Shown one piece after another: positions 25,063 to 33,685 of a stretch of DNA of 64,000 nucleotides. This stretch comes from Pseudovibrio japonicus. Its GTDB lineage: Bacteria; Pseudomonadota; Alphaproteobacteria; Rhizobiales; Stappiaceae. The stretch's first letter is position 1; every line of letters starts with the position of its first letter. The stretch spans positions 434,001-498,000 of the forward strand of contig NZ_BMXE01000001.1 of NCBI RefSeq assembly GCF_014651595.1, written 5' to 3'. Made by a program: the position numbers and the translations under genes. Below the pieces are notes generated by a model that saw only the letters and a list, made by a program, of their open reading frames with translations, did no database searches and had not been told where the DNA came from.

Positions 25063-27654
25063 TTATCTCCCAATAATCCTCCCATTTTCTAAGTGAAGCT
25101 TCCTTTCAAATTCCTCAGCAACACTTTCGTTACTTACACCAAACAAAAGAATTTTGTCAGACATCATCTTTTTCAGTTCATCTCTTAAGATCTTGTCGGC
25201 TGGTGTCGCACTATTTGCTGTTTCATCGAGAACGTAGATATATGCATTCTTCAAAAGCGCGCGCACAAGGCAGATCAAGCGGCGCTGATGCATGGACAAC
25301 TTCGCACCAGCAACGCCGACATGATAATCAAAGGCTGCGCGGCGTACCGGTACAATAAGGTCTTTTTCAAGCACGATCTCCTGCAAGACCTGTTGTATCT
25401 TCTGGCGCGCGTCGCGTCGGTCAAGCCTTGCGTGACCAAAGATCAAATTGTCTTCAATGCACAAGGTGGTGAGATACTTGTCCGGATCAAAGAACTCAAA
25501 GCGGTCACTGTCCTGTCCCACCGTTTCCCTAAACTGAGCCCGGGCGGCGACAAACTTGTCGCGAGTTTCGTCATCCAGAACGCCAAGTCGGTGTTTAGCT
25601 GGAATGAGCTTGAGTGCCAGTGCAATTAAGCGGTATCTGTCTACATCCTTCAGTTTTCTGCCTCGTTGGTTCAGTTTTTGCTCGTTCACGATGCGCGAGA
25701 AGTGCGGCAGGTCCTCACGGCTGATGAAGGAGTAACTGTTCAACAAGTCGCTATCTGCGCTCACATCAGCAAACAACTCGACCATTGTTGTTGCGATCTC
25801 CAGTCCCATCTTGGTCAAAAGCACATCAAACCCGGTTTTTGCTAGGAAGGCGGAGATCTGCGGATCTTCGGGGATATGCTCGATCGTCATGAAGTGTTCT
25901 TTGGGGCTGGCGAAGAAAAGGTTCTGCGCCAGAGTGGCAGATTGGTTGAACTTCTCCGGATCCCAGAACTCCACGAGGTTCTGCAGCGCAGTATCAGTTT
26001 CGATCCTCTCACGCAGTGCTTTTCGCGCCTCGACCAACTCCAGCATCAAGTCGTCGGTTAACTCACCTGCGCCATTTGGATCAATGACTGTCTCAACACC
26101 AAGAAGATAAAGATCGCGCGAGAAGCCCGCCAGTTGGCAGAGTTCGAGGGCTTTTTCTTCCAGTTCGTGCATGGAGCTGGTGTTAGCCTTCTTGTAATCC
26201 TCCCAACGCGCTTTCACATCGTAGGTGGGATTTCTGGTCATGTCCGCTTCGCGCAGTTGGCGTTGCCGCTTTTTCAGGTCACTCCCTTCGTAGTCTAATT
26301 GCTCCTGAGGCCGGTGGCGCAGGCCATAAAACAAGTTGTCACGAATTGTTCCTGTCCAGACATGCAAGTGCCCTCCGACGTAGGCAATCTGTCGGCCCAA
26401 TGTGGCTTCTGAAAGGCTCTCGTAATTGGTTCCATTGATGGAGACCGAGCCCGATGTGGGGCTTAACAGCCCAGCTGCCATCTGCAAGAGTTCCGCACGC
26501 CCGGACCCGTCAACACCAGAGACAACAAGGGGCTTACCAGGATCAACCGTGAACGAGGCGCCATGCACCTCCTGCCCTGTACCCAGCCCTGACAGGCGCA
26601 GCTGGTCGAATTTTAGCCTACCGGAGAGCGTGATGGCTTCATTATCCAGAAGCCGCTCTTTGTCGTAAAGGTCGGGTGGATCGAAGTTCTCAACCACAGT
26701 CTGGTATTTGACTGAGACGTCCGCAGTCATCTGATAATAAGTGAGAAGCTCTTTCCAAGGACCCGCCAGATCCTTGTAGGCCGCAATCACCGCAATCAAC
26801 GCACCGATGCTAAGCTGGCCTTTGATGACCAGATAGCCACCGATAAAGTAGAAGAAGAACGGCGTCAGCTGGTTCATGAAGTTATTGATGAACTTGATGA
26901 AGTACTTGCGGTTATAGATATCGAAGCGAATTCGGAAGTTGCGGTAGAGTTTGTCGGAAAGATCCGCCGAGTGCCAGGCAGAGGTGTCGTTGGCATGGAT
27001 CTCGGAGATACCGGAAATGCTCTCGCCAACCTTATCTGCAATGACCCGCACGTTCTTGACACGCTGGCGGGACAGGCGCACGACCTTTTGCTGGAGTTTT
27101 GGGATGATGTAGCCCTGCACCGGATAGAGGGAGATGGCCGCCAGTCCAAGCAAAGGATCCTGTACGAAAATAAAGCCCACTTGAACCACCAACATGCCGC
27201 CCTGATAGGCAGGCAGTGCGAAGGCCTCACCGACGAAACCGCCAACATCCTCGACCTCGGCGGTAATCATTGGTATGATCTCCCCCGAGCTGACTTTCTT
27301 AAAGTGAGGAAGGCGGAAGCGAAGGACGCGCTGAAACAGCTCAAACCGCAACTGGCGTAGCATCCTCTCACCCAGTCTACCCTTATAGACATTGAGGTAG
27401 AGCTTGATGCAGTTGCTCACAACAACAAGAAGCAAAAACAACATGCACAGCACCGCCAGATATTGAATCTGCCCGAGCTGAATACCAAAGAGTTCTACTG
27501 GAAAATCGCTACCCTGAATTGCCTCATTGGTAATTTTCTTAGGTAGATCCAGCAGGATGTAACTCACCGGATAGGACAATAAGGTGACTAGAAGAATCGC
27601 CACTTGATAGCGGGCCGAGTTCTTCCAGATGAATTGGAAAAGCGTTTTTTCCAT
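25063..27654 (-). CDS. ABC exporter with degenerate, expanded nucleotide-binding domain
   Basis: An 863-residue half-transporter-like protein. Residues 1-310 form an ABC type 1 membrane domain (about six helices). The nucleotide-binding domain from about 345 is unusual. Walker A reads GVDGSGRA (380-387), with Arg and Ala instead of Lys and Ser/Thr. The Q-loop Gln is missing (YVGGHLHVW). The signature is LSMHQ (786-790) instead of LSGGQ, and the switch His is replaced near 841 (LFGVSNES). Walker B YVLDE (807-811) is intact. About 340 residues separate Q-loop and signature instead of roughly 60, and contain two further copies of a Q-loop-like segment (561-582 and 718-741). The ATG at 27654 has a good GGAG; a TTG at 27744 would extend it. 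First gene of the cNMP-module operon, divergent from the glycosyltransferases. Confidence 0.85.
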   Translation of the reverse strand: MEKTLFQFIWKNSARYQVAILLVTLLSYPVSYILLDLPKKITNEAIQGSDFPVELFGIQLGQIQYLAVLCMLFLLLVVVSNCIKLYLNVYKGRLGERMLRQLRFELFQRVLRFRLPHFKKVSSGEIIPMITAEVEDVGGFVGEAFALPAYQGGMLVVQVGFIFVQDPLLGLAAISLYPVQGYIIPKLQQKVVRLSRQRVKNVRVIADKVGESISGISEIHANDTSAWHSADLSDKLYRNFRIRFDIYNRKYFIKFINNFMNQLTPFFFYFIGGYLVIKGQLSIGALIAVIAAYKDLAGPWKELLTYYQMTADVSVKYQTVVENFDPPDLYDKERLLDNEAITLSGRLKFDQLRLSGLGTGQEVHGASFTVDPGKPLVVSGVDGSGRAELLQMAAGLLSPTSGSVSINGTNYESLSEATLGRQIAYVGGHLHVWTGTIRDNLFYGLRHRPQEQLDYEGSDLKKRQRQLREADMTRNPTYDVKARWEDYKKANTSSMHELEEKALELCQLAGFSRDLYLLGVETVIDPNGAGELTDDLMLELVEARKALRERIETDTALQNLVEFWDPEKFNQSATLAQNLFFASPKEHFMTIEHIPEDPQISAFLAKTGFDVLLTKMGLEIATTMVELFADVSADSDLLNSYSFISREDLPHFSRIVNEQKLNQRGRKLKDVDRYRLIALALKLIPAKHRLGVLDDETRDKFVAARAQFRETVGQDSDRFEFFDPDKYLTTLCIEDNLIFGHARLDRRDARQKIQQVLQEIVLEKDLIVPVRRAAFDYHVGVAGAKLSMHQRRLICLVRALLKNAYIYVLDETANSATPADKILRDELKKMMSDKILLFGVSNESVAEEFERKLHLENGRIIGR

Positions 27655-27908
27655 GTCCACTCCGATTAAGTTCAGGCCAGTTTCACTCGAACCGAGGCGA
27701 TGCAATTTGAGCTCTAACTGACGCAAGGAAACATTAGGCTTCAAGATCTTAAAAAAAATGGCACGAAACGACTCATATCCCTTGGATTTTTGGGGTTTTT
27801 CCTTGAGTTTAGATGCAGAAATGCAGTTTTGGCCGTTTGCTGGTTGATCTTCTTCGCCAGAGTGATTTGTCGCCTGGATCTATATGCAGCAGATGGAATA
27901 AGAAGCGC

Positions 27909-29150
27909 ATGACGATAAAGACGCCAAAAGTTCTGATCTATAGCCACGACACCTTTGGCCTGGGCCATTTGCGACGGTGCCGGACAATTGCCCAATCTCT
28001 TGTCGGTGCTTTTCCAGAGATGTCCGTTCTTATCCTTTCCGGTTCTCCCATCATTGGCAGCTTTGAGTTTCGCTCCCGCGTTGATTTTGTCCGCATTCCC
28101 GGGGTGATCAAGCTGCGCAGCGGCGAATACACGTCGCTTTCCTTGCAGCTGCACATCAATGAGACGATTGCTATCCGTTCCTCCATCATCGAGCATACGG
28201 CCAAGGTGTTTAAACCTGATATCTTCATCGTTGATAAGGAGCCGTTGGGACTGCGCGGTGAGGTTCTACCCACCCTCCAATATCTTAAGGGGCAAAAAAC
28301 ACATATGGTTCTGGGCCTTCGTGATGTGATGGATGACCCACATGTTTTGAAGGAAGAGTGGCTGCGCAAGCGCGCCTTTCCTGCACTTAATGATCTTTAC
28401 GACGAGATTTGGATATACGGCCCTTCAGTGATGAACAACCCGCTGGATGGGCTTGGCTTTGACCAATCTGTGATGGATAAGACGATGTTCACCGGATACC
28501 TGCGCCGTTCAATGCCAAGCTCAGTTCAGGACTTCACCTCCCCGTTTGACGGCACACCATATGTGCTTGTGACACCCGGTGGTGGCGGAGACGGCGTGGA
28601 GCTGGTCGATTGGGTTATGAGAGCCTATGAGGCACGGATGCGGCCGTTGTTCCCTGCACTCATCGTGCTCGGGCCGTTCATGGGCAAGGTGGATATGGAG
28701 GCATTCACAACGCGTGCATCGCATTTGCGGGATGTGGAAATCATACGATTTACACCCCAACTTGAGCCGTACATGGCTAATGCCACGGCAGTCATTGGCA
28801 TGGGCGGATACAACACCTTCTGTGAAGTCCTGTCGTTTGATAATCCGGCTTTGTTGGTGCCGCGTGTTGTGCCGCGCAGAGAGCAGGCTATCCGCGCTGA
28901 GCAAGCCCAGAAGCTTGGTCTTGCGCAGATGCTTCCGATCGATTCCTATCCGAGCGTGGAACTGATGGTGAAGGCCCTTGCCAACCTGCCGTTCATCGCC
29001 CCACCCTCCCATGCCCACTCTGAGAACTATCTTGGCGGGCTTGATGTAATCAATCACAGGACCGCTGAAATTCTTGGCATAGACGCGCAACATCTTTCTA
29101 AGCAGTTCCAACCACCTGAGGGTGTAAAACTGAAGCGCAGTGCGAGGTAA
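27909..29150 (+). CDS. Predicted glycosyltransferase, GT28/MurG-like (COG4671 type)
   Basis: A 413-residue GT-B fold protein. The N-terminus VLIYSHDTFGLGHLRRC is the glycine-rich start typical of COG4671 predicted glycosyltransferases. The C-terminal half has the donor-site pattern ATAVIGMGGYNTFCEVLSF followed by PALLVPR, as in MurG-like enzymes that use a nucleotide-sugar. The start at 27909 is preferred over an in-frame ATG 96 bases upstream because family homology begins there. It opens a five-gene run on the + strand whose genes overlap by 1-20 bases, so the run is one transcript with coupled translation. The sugar and acceptor are unknown. Confidence 0.8.
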   Translation: MTIKTPKVLIYSHDTFGLGHLRRCRTIAQSLVGAFPEMSVLILSGSPIIGSFEFRSRVDFVRIPGVIKLRSGEYTSLSLQLHINETIAIRSSIIEHTAKVFKPDIFIVDKEPLGLRGEVLPTLQYLKGQKTHMVLGLRDVMDDPHVLKEEWLRKRAFPALNDLYDEIWIYGPSVMNNPLDGLGFDQSVMDKTMFTGYLRRSMPSSVQDFTSPFDGTPYVLVTPGGGGDGVELVDWVMRAYEARMRPLFPALIVLGPFMGKVDMEAFTTRASHLRDVEIIRFTPQLEPYMANATAVIGMGGYNTFCEVLSFDNPALLVPRVVPRREQAIRAEQAQKLGLAQMLPIDSYPSVELMVKALANLPFIAPPSHAHSENYLGGLDVINHRTAEILGIDAQHLSKQFQPPEGVKLKRSAR

Positions 29151-30394
29151 TGATGAACACTGGTCGTATTGCAGTTGTTGTCAAAGGGTATCCGCGCTTG
29201 TCCGAGACCTTTATTGCTCAGGAAATATTTGGTCTTCAGGAACGCGGCATTGGACAGCTGATTGTTGCTTTGCGCCACCCTTATGATCCTTACATTCATG
29301 AGGTTCATAAGAAGATCACGGCAGAAGTCCTGTATCTCACCGAATATCTGAAGGATGACCCGCCCCGTGTGAAGCAAGCGGTGATATGGGCAAAGAAGCA
29401 GCCAACTTATGGGGCAGCCAGAGCCCGTTTTGAGGCTGATCTGAAACACAAGCGGAATGCAGAACGGTTTCGTCGCTGGGGGCAAGCGTGCGTGATGGCC
29501 CATGAGCTGCCCGCGGATGTTAATTGGATCCACACGCATTATCTGCACAGCCCGTGCACCGTTGCCCGTTATGCGGCCATGCTATCAGGTCGGCGCTGGT
29601 CATTTTCAGCCCATGCAAAGGACATCTGGACCACAGAGCGATGGGAGCTTGAGACAAAGCTCGCCGATGCTGACTGGGGTGTAACCTGTACCAAGGCCAA
29701 CCTCGCCTATCTTCGCTCCCTTTGCGCTAATCCGGAGAAGATTAATCTTGTATATCATGGTCTAGATTTTTGCGGATTTCCTGAGGCTCCGCGTCCTGCG
29801 AGGTTACGTGATGGAACGGGCCCGGACTGCGTACAGATCATCTCTGTTGGGCGGCTGGTCGCAAAAAAGGGCTATGACATCTTGTTGCGTGCACTCAGTC
29901 AGTTACCCAAGGGCCTTAACTGGCATTTTACACAGATCGGCGGAGGTGAGCTGTCGCTGAGCCTTGAGGAGCTTGCGGCCAAACTTGGATTGAACGACCG
30001 TATCTCATGGTTGGGGGCGCAGCCCAGAACCAAGGTGTTGCAGGAGATGGAAAAGGCTGACATCTTTGCTCTTGCCTGCCGTGTTACCCAAACCGGTGAC
30101 CGGGACGGGTTGCCCAATGTTGTGATGGAAGCACAAGCCATGTCATTGCCGTGTGTTTCAACTGACGTGTCCGCTCTGCCTGAAATCATTGAAGATGGCA
30201 GGACGGGTCTGCTGTGTCCTTCGGAGGATGTAGGATCAGTTGCTGAGGCCCTGCGGTCTTTGATTACGCAACCCGCTGAGCGAGAGAGGATCGGACGCAA
30301 TGCATTTGAAAGCGTGCATCAGCGTTTCAGTGCCTCCCCCGGGTTCGATTTTCTGGAAGAAAAATTTTCGAGAAGCCTGGAGCTTTGTTCATGA
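29150..30394 (+). CDS. GT4-family glycosyltransferase
   Basis: A 414-residue GT-B retaining glycosyltransferase (group 1), resembling colanic-acid-type WcaL enzymes. It starts with KGYPRLSETFIAQEI, contains HTHYLHSPCTVARYAA and the Rossmann-domain start IISVGRLVAKKGYDILL, and ends with the donor-binding region DGLPNVVMEAQAMSLPCVSTDVSALPEI (E-x7-E motif). Its ATG overlaps the stop of the upstream gene by one base (TAATG), indicating coupling. It is cytoplasmic or peripheral to the membrane, since no membrane segments are seen. Confidence 0.88.
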   Translation: MMNTGRIAVVVKGYPRLSETFIAQEIFGLQERGIGQLIVALRHPYDPYIHEVHKKITAEVLYLTEYLKDDPPRVKQAVIWAKKQPTYGAARARFEADLKHKRNAERFRRWGQACVMAHELPADVNWIHTHYLHSPCTVARYAAMLSGRRWSFSAHAKDIWTTERWELETKLADADWGVTCTKANLAYLRSLCANPEKINLVYHGLDFCGFPEAPRPARLRDGTGPDCVQIISVGRLVAKKGYDILLRALSQLPKGLNWHFTQIGGGELSLSLEELAAKLGLNDRISWLGAQPRTKVLQEMEKADIFALACRVTQTGDRDGLPNVVMEAQAMSLPCVSTDVSALPEIIEDGRTGLLCPSEDVGSVAEALRSLITQPAERERIGRNAFESVHQRFSASPGFDFLEEKFSRSLELCS

Positions 30395-31518
30395 AAGTAG
30401 CCTTTACAGCTCCCATGAAACCAATCGACCATCCTGTACCTTCCGGGGACCGGACGATGGGACGGTTAATTGTGCGAGCTTTGAGACTGGCTGGCCATGA
30501 GGTCGAAGTCGCATCGTCGTTTCGCAGCTGGCGCGCCCACGGGGGCGAGGACGTCACACGCGAAGTGAAGGAGCTTGCACTCGCAGAGGCAAAAACAATT
30601 GCCGAACAGTGGATTGAACGCGGTGATGTGCCGGATGTGTTTCTCACTTACCACCTTTACCATAAGGCGCCGGATTGGATTGGGCCGTATCTGTGTGCCA
30701 AGTTCAACATTCCTTATGTGGTGGTTGAGGCCAGCCGTGCGCCGAAGCGGCAGTCCGGCAACTGGGCGCTCGGTTTCAATGCTGCTGATGCCGCTCTCGC
30801 TCAGGCGAGCCAAGTGGTGGCGCTCACCAACTCGGATGCGCTGTGTCTGAAAGAGGTATTGAACGAAGATGTTCTAACCGTGCTTCCTCCGTTTGTGGAA
30901 ACAGCGAAGTTTGAGGTTAGTCACAGCGTCACTAAAGGCTCGGCAGATGGCAAGATCCGACTTCTTTGTGCCGGAATGATGCGTGAAGGTGATAAGCAGT
31001 TTTCTTACATGGTTCTTGCTGCTGCACTGAAGCAGATTGCCGATTTGCCATGGCGGTTAACCATTGCTGGCGACGGGCCTGCACGCGGAGAGATCGAACC
31101 GCTGTTTGACCGAGAGCGCATCGACTTTGTCGGGCTCATCCCGTGGCAGGAGATGCCGAAGCTCTATCGGTCTCACGACGTATTCGTTTGGCCTGCCGTT
31201 CGGGAGGCGTTTGGTTTCGTATTTCTGGAAGCGCAATGCTGCGGACTACCCGTCGTTGGCGGACGCGTTTTTGGTGTGCCAGACATTGTTGATGAAGGCA
31301 GGACCGGCTTACTCTCTGATGAAGGTGATGCCTCAGCCTTGGCAAAGAATATAGCATATCTCATTAATAACACAGACAAGCGCGAAGAAATGGGTCTTGC
31401 AGCTGTCGAGAACATTCACGAAAACCATAGTCTGGAAGCTGGAGCGAGAGGGCTCGACAAAGTGCTAAAGGCCGCGATTGACCACCATCGGTTTAAACGG
31501 AGAGTACAAGGGGGCTGA
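30391..31518 (+). CDS. GT4-family glycosyltransferase
   Basis: A 375-residue GT-B glycosyltransferase of group 1. The N-terminal domain contains SGDRTMGRLIVRALRLAGHEVEV; the C-terminal domain has RLLCAGMMREGDK, LTIAGDGPARGEIEPL and the motif EAFGFVFLEAQCCGLPVVGG (E-x7-E). The ATG at 30391 overlaps the upstream stop (ATGA); the TTG two codons earlier is not needed. It differs enough from the preceding GT4 gene that a recent duplication is unlikely, so the two probably add different sugars or linkages. Confidence 0.87.
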   Translation: MKVAFTAPMKPIDHPVPSGDRTMGRLIVRALRLAGHEVEVASSFRSWRAHGGEDVTREVKELALAEAKTIAEQWIERGDVPDVFLTYHLYHKAPDWIGPYLCAKFNIPYVVVEASRAPKRQSGNWALGFNAADAALAQASQVVALTNSDALCLKEVLNEDVLTVLPPFVETAKFEVSHSVTKGSADGKIRLLCAGMMREGDKQFSYMVLAAALKQIADLPWRLTIAGDGPARGEIEPLFDRERIDFVGLIPWQEMPKLYRSHDVFVWPAVREAFGFVFLEAQCCGLPVVGGRVFGVPDIVDEGRTGLLSDEGDASALAKNIAYLINNTDKREEMGLAAVENIHENHSLEAGARGLDKVLKAAIDHHRFKRRVQGG

Positions 31519-32720
31519 TGATGAAAGCCTTCATCCATGTTCAACATCTGCTGGGTTCTGGCCATATTGTACGTGCAGTCGCGCTGGCCAAAGCTCTGGC
31601 GCGTCAGGGGTTTACAGTGACGCTGGCAACCGGCAACCGGGTACCAGCAACCGTTAATTGCGATGGTCTGACTGTGGTCCAGTTGCCAATCGTGCGTGCT
31701 GCGGATGCCAAATTCGATGTTTTGCTTGACGCGGATGACAGGCCGGTTGACGAGGCATGGTGGGAGAAACGCATTGCTGCAACGCTTGCTGCCTTCACAT
31801 CAGAGCAATTTGATCTGCTGATCACCGAGACGTATCCCTTTGGGCGCAGAATGTTCGCTGCGGAGATGACACGTCTTCTTGAGTGTGCTGGCAGTATGGT
31901 TTCTCCGCCTTGGGTGGTGTGCTCAGTGCGCGATATTCTGGTGCGCAAGGACGAAGCCTGGAAAGAGGAGTGGATGGCCTCACAGGCGAGCGCGTTTTAT
32001 GACCGGATTCTCGTCCACTCAGACCCGCGTCTCATTACGTTTGATGATAGCTTTCCATTCACCAAGCGTGTGAACTCACATATTCGCTATACAGGCTATA
32101 TCAGAGATGATCGGTCCACGTTGGCTACATCATCCGACGGTGAAGATGAGGTCATTGTTTCTTGCGGGGGTGGCGCTGTTGGCTCAGCGCTGTTGCAGGC
32201 TGCACTTTCTGCACGCAACCATATGCCGCCGGGCCTTACGGATAAATGGCGTGTGCTTGTGGGACAGGGTCTTCCCGAAGCTGAGTTTCAAAAGCTGTTG
32301 CGGTACTCGTCGTCCAAGTTTGTGATCGAACGGGCACGAAAAGATTTTCCGGCACTTTTGAAGAATGCCAAGCTCTCCATTTCGCAAGCTGGCTATAACA
32401 CCGTGGTTGATATTCTGCGCGCAGGTGTTCCGTCGGTTCTGGTGCCATTTGCCCAGGAAGCAGAGACAGAGCAAACCCAACGTGCACTTAGTTTGATGAA
32501 GCACCATCGGGCAGTCGCTGTTCCTGAAAAGGTCCTTAGCGCCAAAACGCTGGCTCAAGCTGCTGAGAAGGCTCTTTCCCTTCCAGCACCGGACTTACGT
32601 GTCGCTCTTAATGGAGCGGAGGTTGCTGCTCAAGTCCTTGCTGCGGACCTTGGGATGGAGACGCCCACAGATACTTCATTCGGGATCATTTGGGAAAGGA
32701 ATGTTTCGCGTGACCTCTAA
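31518..32720 (+). CDS. Predicted glycosyltransferase, GT28/MurG-like
   Basis: A 400-residue protein related in layout to the first gene of this run. It starts FIHVQHLLGSGHIVRAVALAKAL, with a glycine motif and the nucleotide-sugar site near the C-terminus (KLSISQAGYNTVVDILRAGVPSVLVPF, followed by E-x-EQ). The start overlaps the upstream stop (TGATG). The MurG-like C-terminal site supports transferase activity with an NDP-sugar donor. The C-terminal 20 bases of the gene overlap the start of the deacetylase-like gene. Confidence 0.8.
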   Translation: MMKAFIHVQHLLGSGHIVRAVALAKALARQGFTVTLATGNRVPATVNCDGLTVVQLPIVRAADAKFDVLLDADDRPVDEAWWEKRIAATLAAFTSEQFDLLITETYPFGRRMFAAEMTRLLECAGSMVSPPWVVCSVRDILVRKDEAWKEEWMASQASAFYDRILVHSDPRLITFDDSFPFTKRVNSHIRYTGYIRDDRSTLATSSDGEDEVIVSCGGGAVGSALLQAALSARNHMPPGLTDKWRVLVGQGLPEAEFQKLLRYSSSKFVIERARKDFPALLKNAKLSISQAGYNTVVDILRAGVPSVLVPFAQEAETEQTQRALSLMKHHRAVAVPEKVLSAKTLAQAAEKALSLPAPDLRVALNGAEVAAQVLAADLGMETPTDTSFGIIWERNVSRDL

Positions 32721-33561
32721 CTCTGAATTAGTCGTTGCACCTGTTTCAGATCAAAGCCTACATTCCACGACAAGCCGCCAGCACTTTGAAGAGCAACTTA
32801 TTTCGCACCTTAACTGGTTCCACGAGCGCGGCCGTCAGGTCAGATTCTGGTGGCGTGACGATGATGCGGTCGCGCCCACGCCCGCGCTTGAGACATTGCT
32901 CAACCTTTCAGAGGAATTTGGTATCCCTCTATCCCTCTCCGTCATTCCAAAATATGCGGAAGAAGAACTGGCCCGGCGGCTCAAGAGCACATCAGCCGTT
33001 CATGTACTGCATCATGGGTGGCAACATAAGAACTATCAGGATAAATCACGCGAGGAGAAATCCAGCGAATTTGGATGGCGTCGGTCTGCTCAGGACCTAA
33101 CAAGAGAACTTGTCGAGGGCAAACAGACCTTACAGGAATTGTTCGGGTCGCGCTTTGTGCCGCTGTTTGTGCCTCCCTGGAACCGGATTGCACCGCCAGC
33201 GGTACATCTTCTCCAGCAGCAAGGTGGTTATGGCCTTTCAGCCTTCACGTGGATGAATCACTTTCGCATGCCTCACGTGCAAAGCCATGTCGATATTATC
33301 GAATGGAGGAAGGACAAACACTTCATTGGTTGGGACTGTGCCCGCAAGAGGTTGGACTTGGAACTGTGCAGGCGCCGAACAAACTCAACCGATCCTATTG
33401 GATTACTGTCCCATCACCTGGACCACGGCAACGGCTGCTCGAACTTTCTTGAGGTGTTCTTCAAACTCACCTCAGACCATCCCGCTGTACGATGGCTGAG
33501 TTCTAAAGAGCTTCTTAATGAGGCGAGAAAGAATTTCAATCAGGCTTCCGAAGTTAGCTAA
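32701..33561 (+). CDS. Polysaccharide deacetylase-like protein
   Basis: A 286-residue protein of the NodB-like carbohydrate esterase fold. The catalytic/metal Asp cluster is RDDD (residues 52-55) and the metal histidines are in HHGWQH (104-109). LFVPPWNRI (near 158) matches the family's substrate-groove motif, and LLSHHLDH carries the late His. It probably removes N-acetyl groups from a sugar built by the preceding transferases. There is no signal peptide, so it should act in the cytoplasm on a precursor, unlike most exported members. The start at 32701 has GGGAAAGGA just upstream and lies inside the previous gene; the longer frame from 32599 has no family sequence. Confidence 0.8.
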   Translation: MFRVTSNSELVVAPVSDQSLHSTTSRQHFEEQLISHLNWFHERGRQVRFWWRDDDAVAPTPALETLLNLSEEFGIPLSLSVIPKYAEEELARRLKSTSAVHVLHHGWQHKNYQDKSREEKSSEFGWRRSAQDLTRELVEGKQTLQELFGSRFVPLFVPPWNRIAPPAVHLLQQQGGYGLSAFTWMNHFRMPHVQSHVDIIEWRKDKHFIGWDCARKRLDLELCRRRTNSTDPIGLLSHHLDHGNGCSNFLEVFFKLTSDHPAVRWLSSKELLNEARKNFNQASEVS

Positions 33562-33685
33562 GCGACGTGGGTCGGACCTCGCTTTCATTGAAACAAGCTA
33601 CGTTAAAAATCAATCAGCATCGGCCTACATTTGTTCGGCTGCTGATCGCTGTCGATCGCTTGTAAGGTCTCCAGCACGCCCTCTC

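Noticed and set aside
27655-27744. 30-residue upstream extension of the ABC exporter from a TTG
   Set aside because: No family sequence and poor start signals, whereas the ATG at 27654 has a well-placed GGAG.
33613-33646. ATCAGCA/TGCTGAT hairpin between the deacetylase gene and the second transporter operon
   Set aside because: Only 7 bp with a long loop and no T-run; too weak to call a terminator between these convergent genes.
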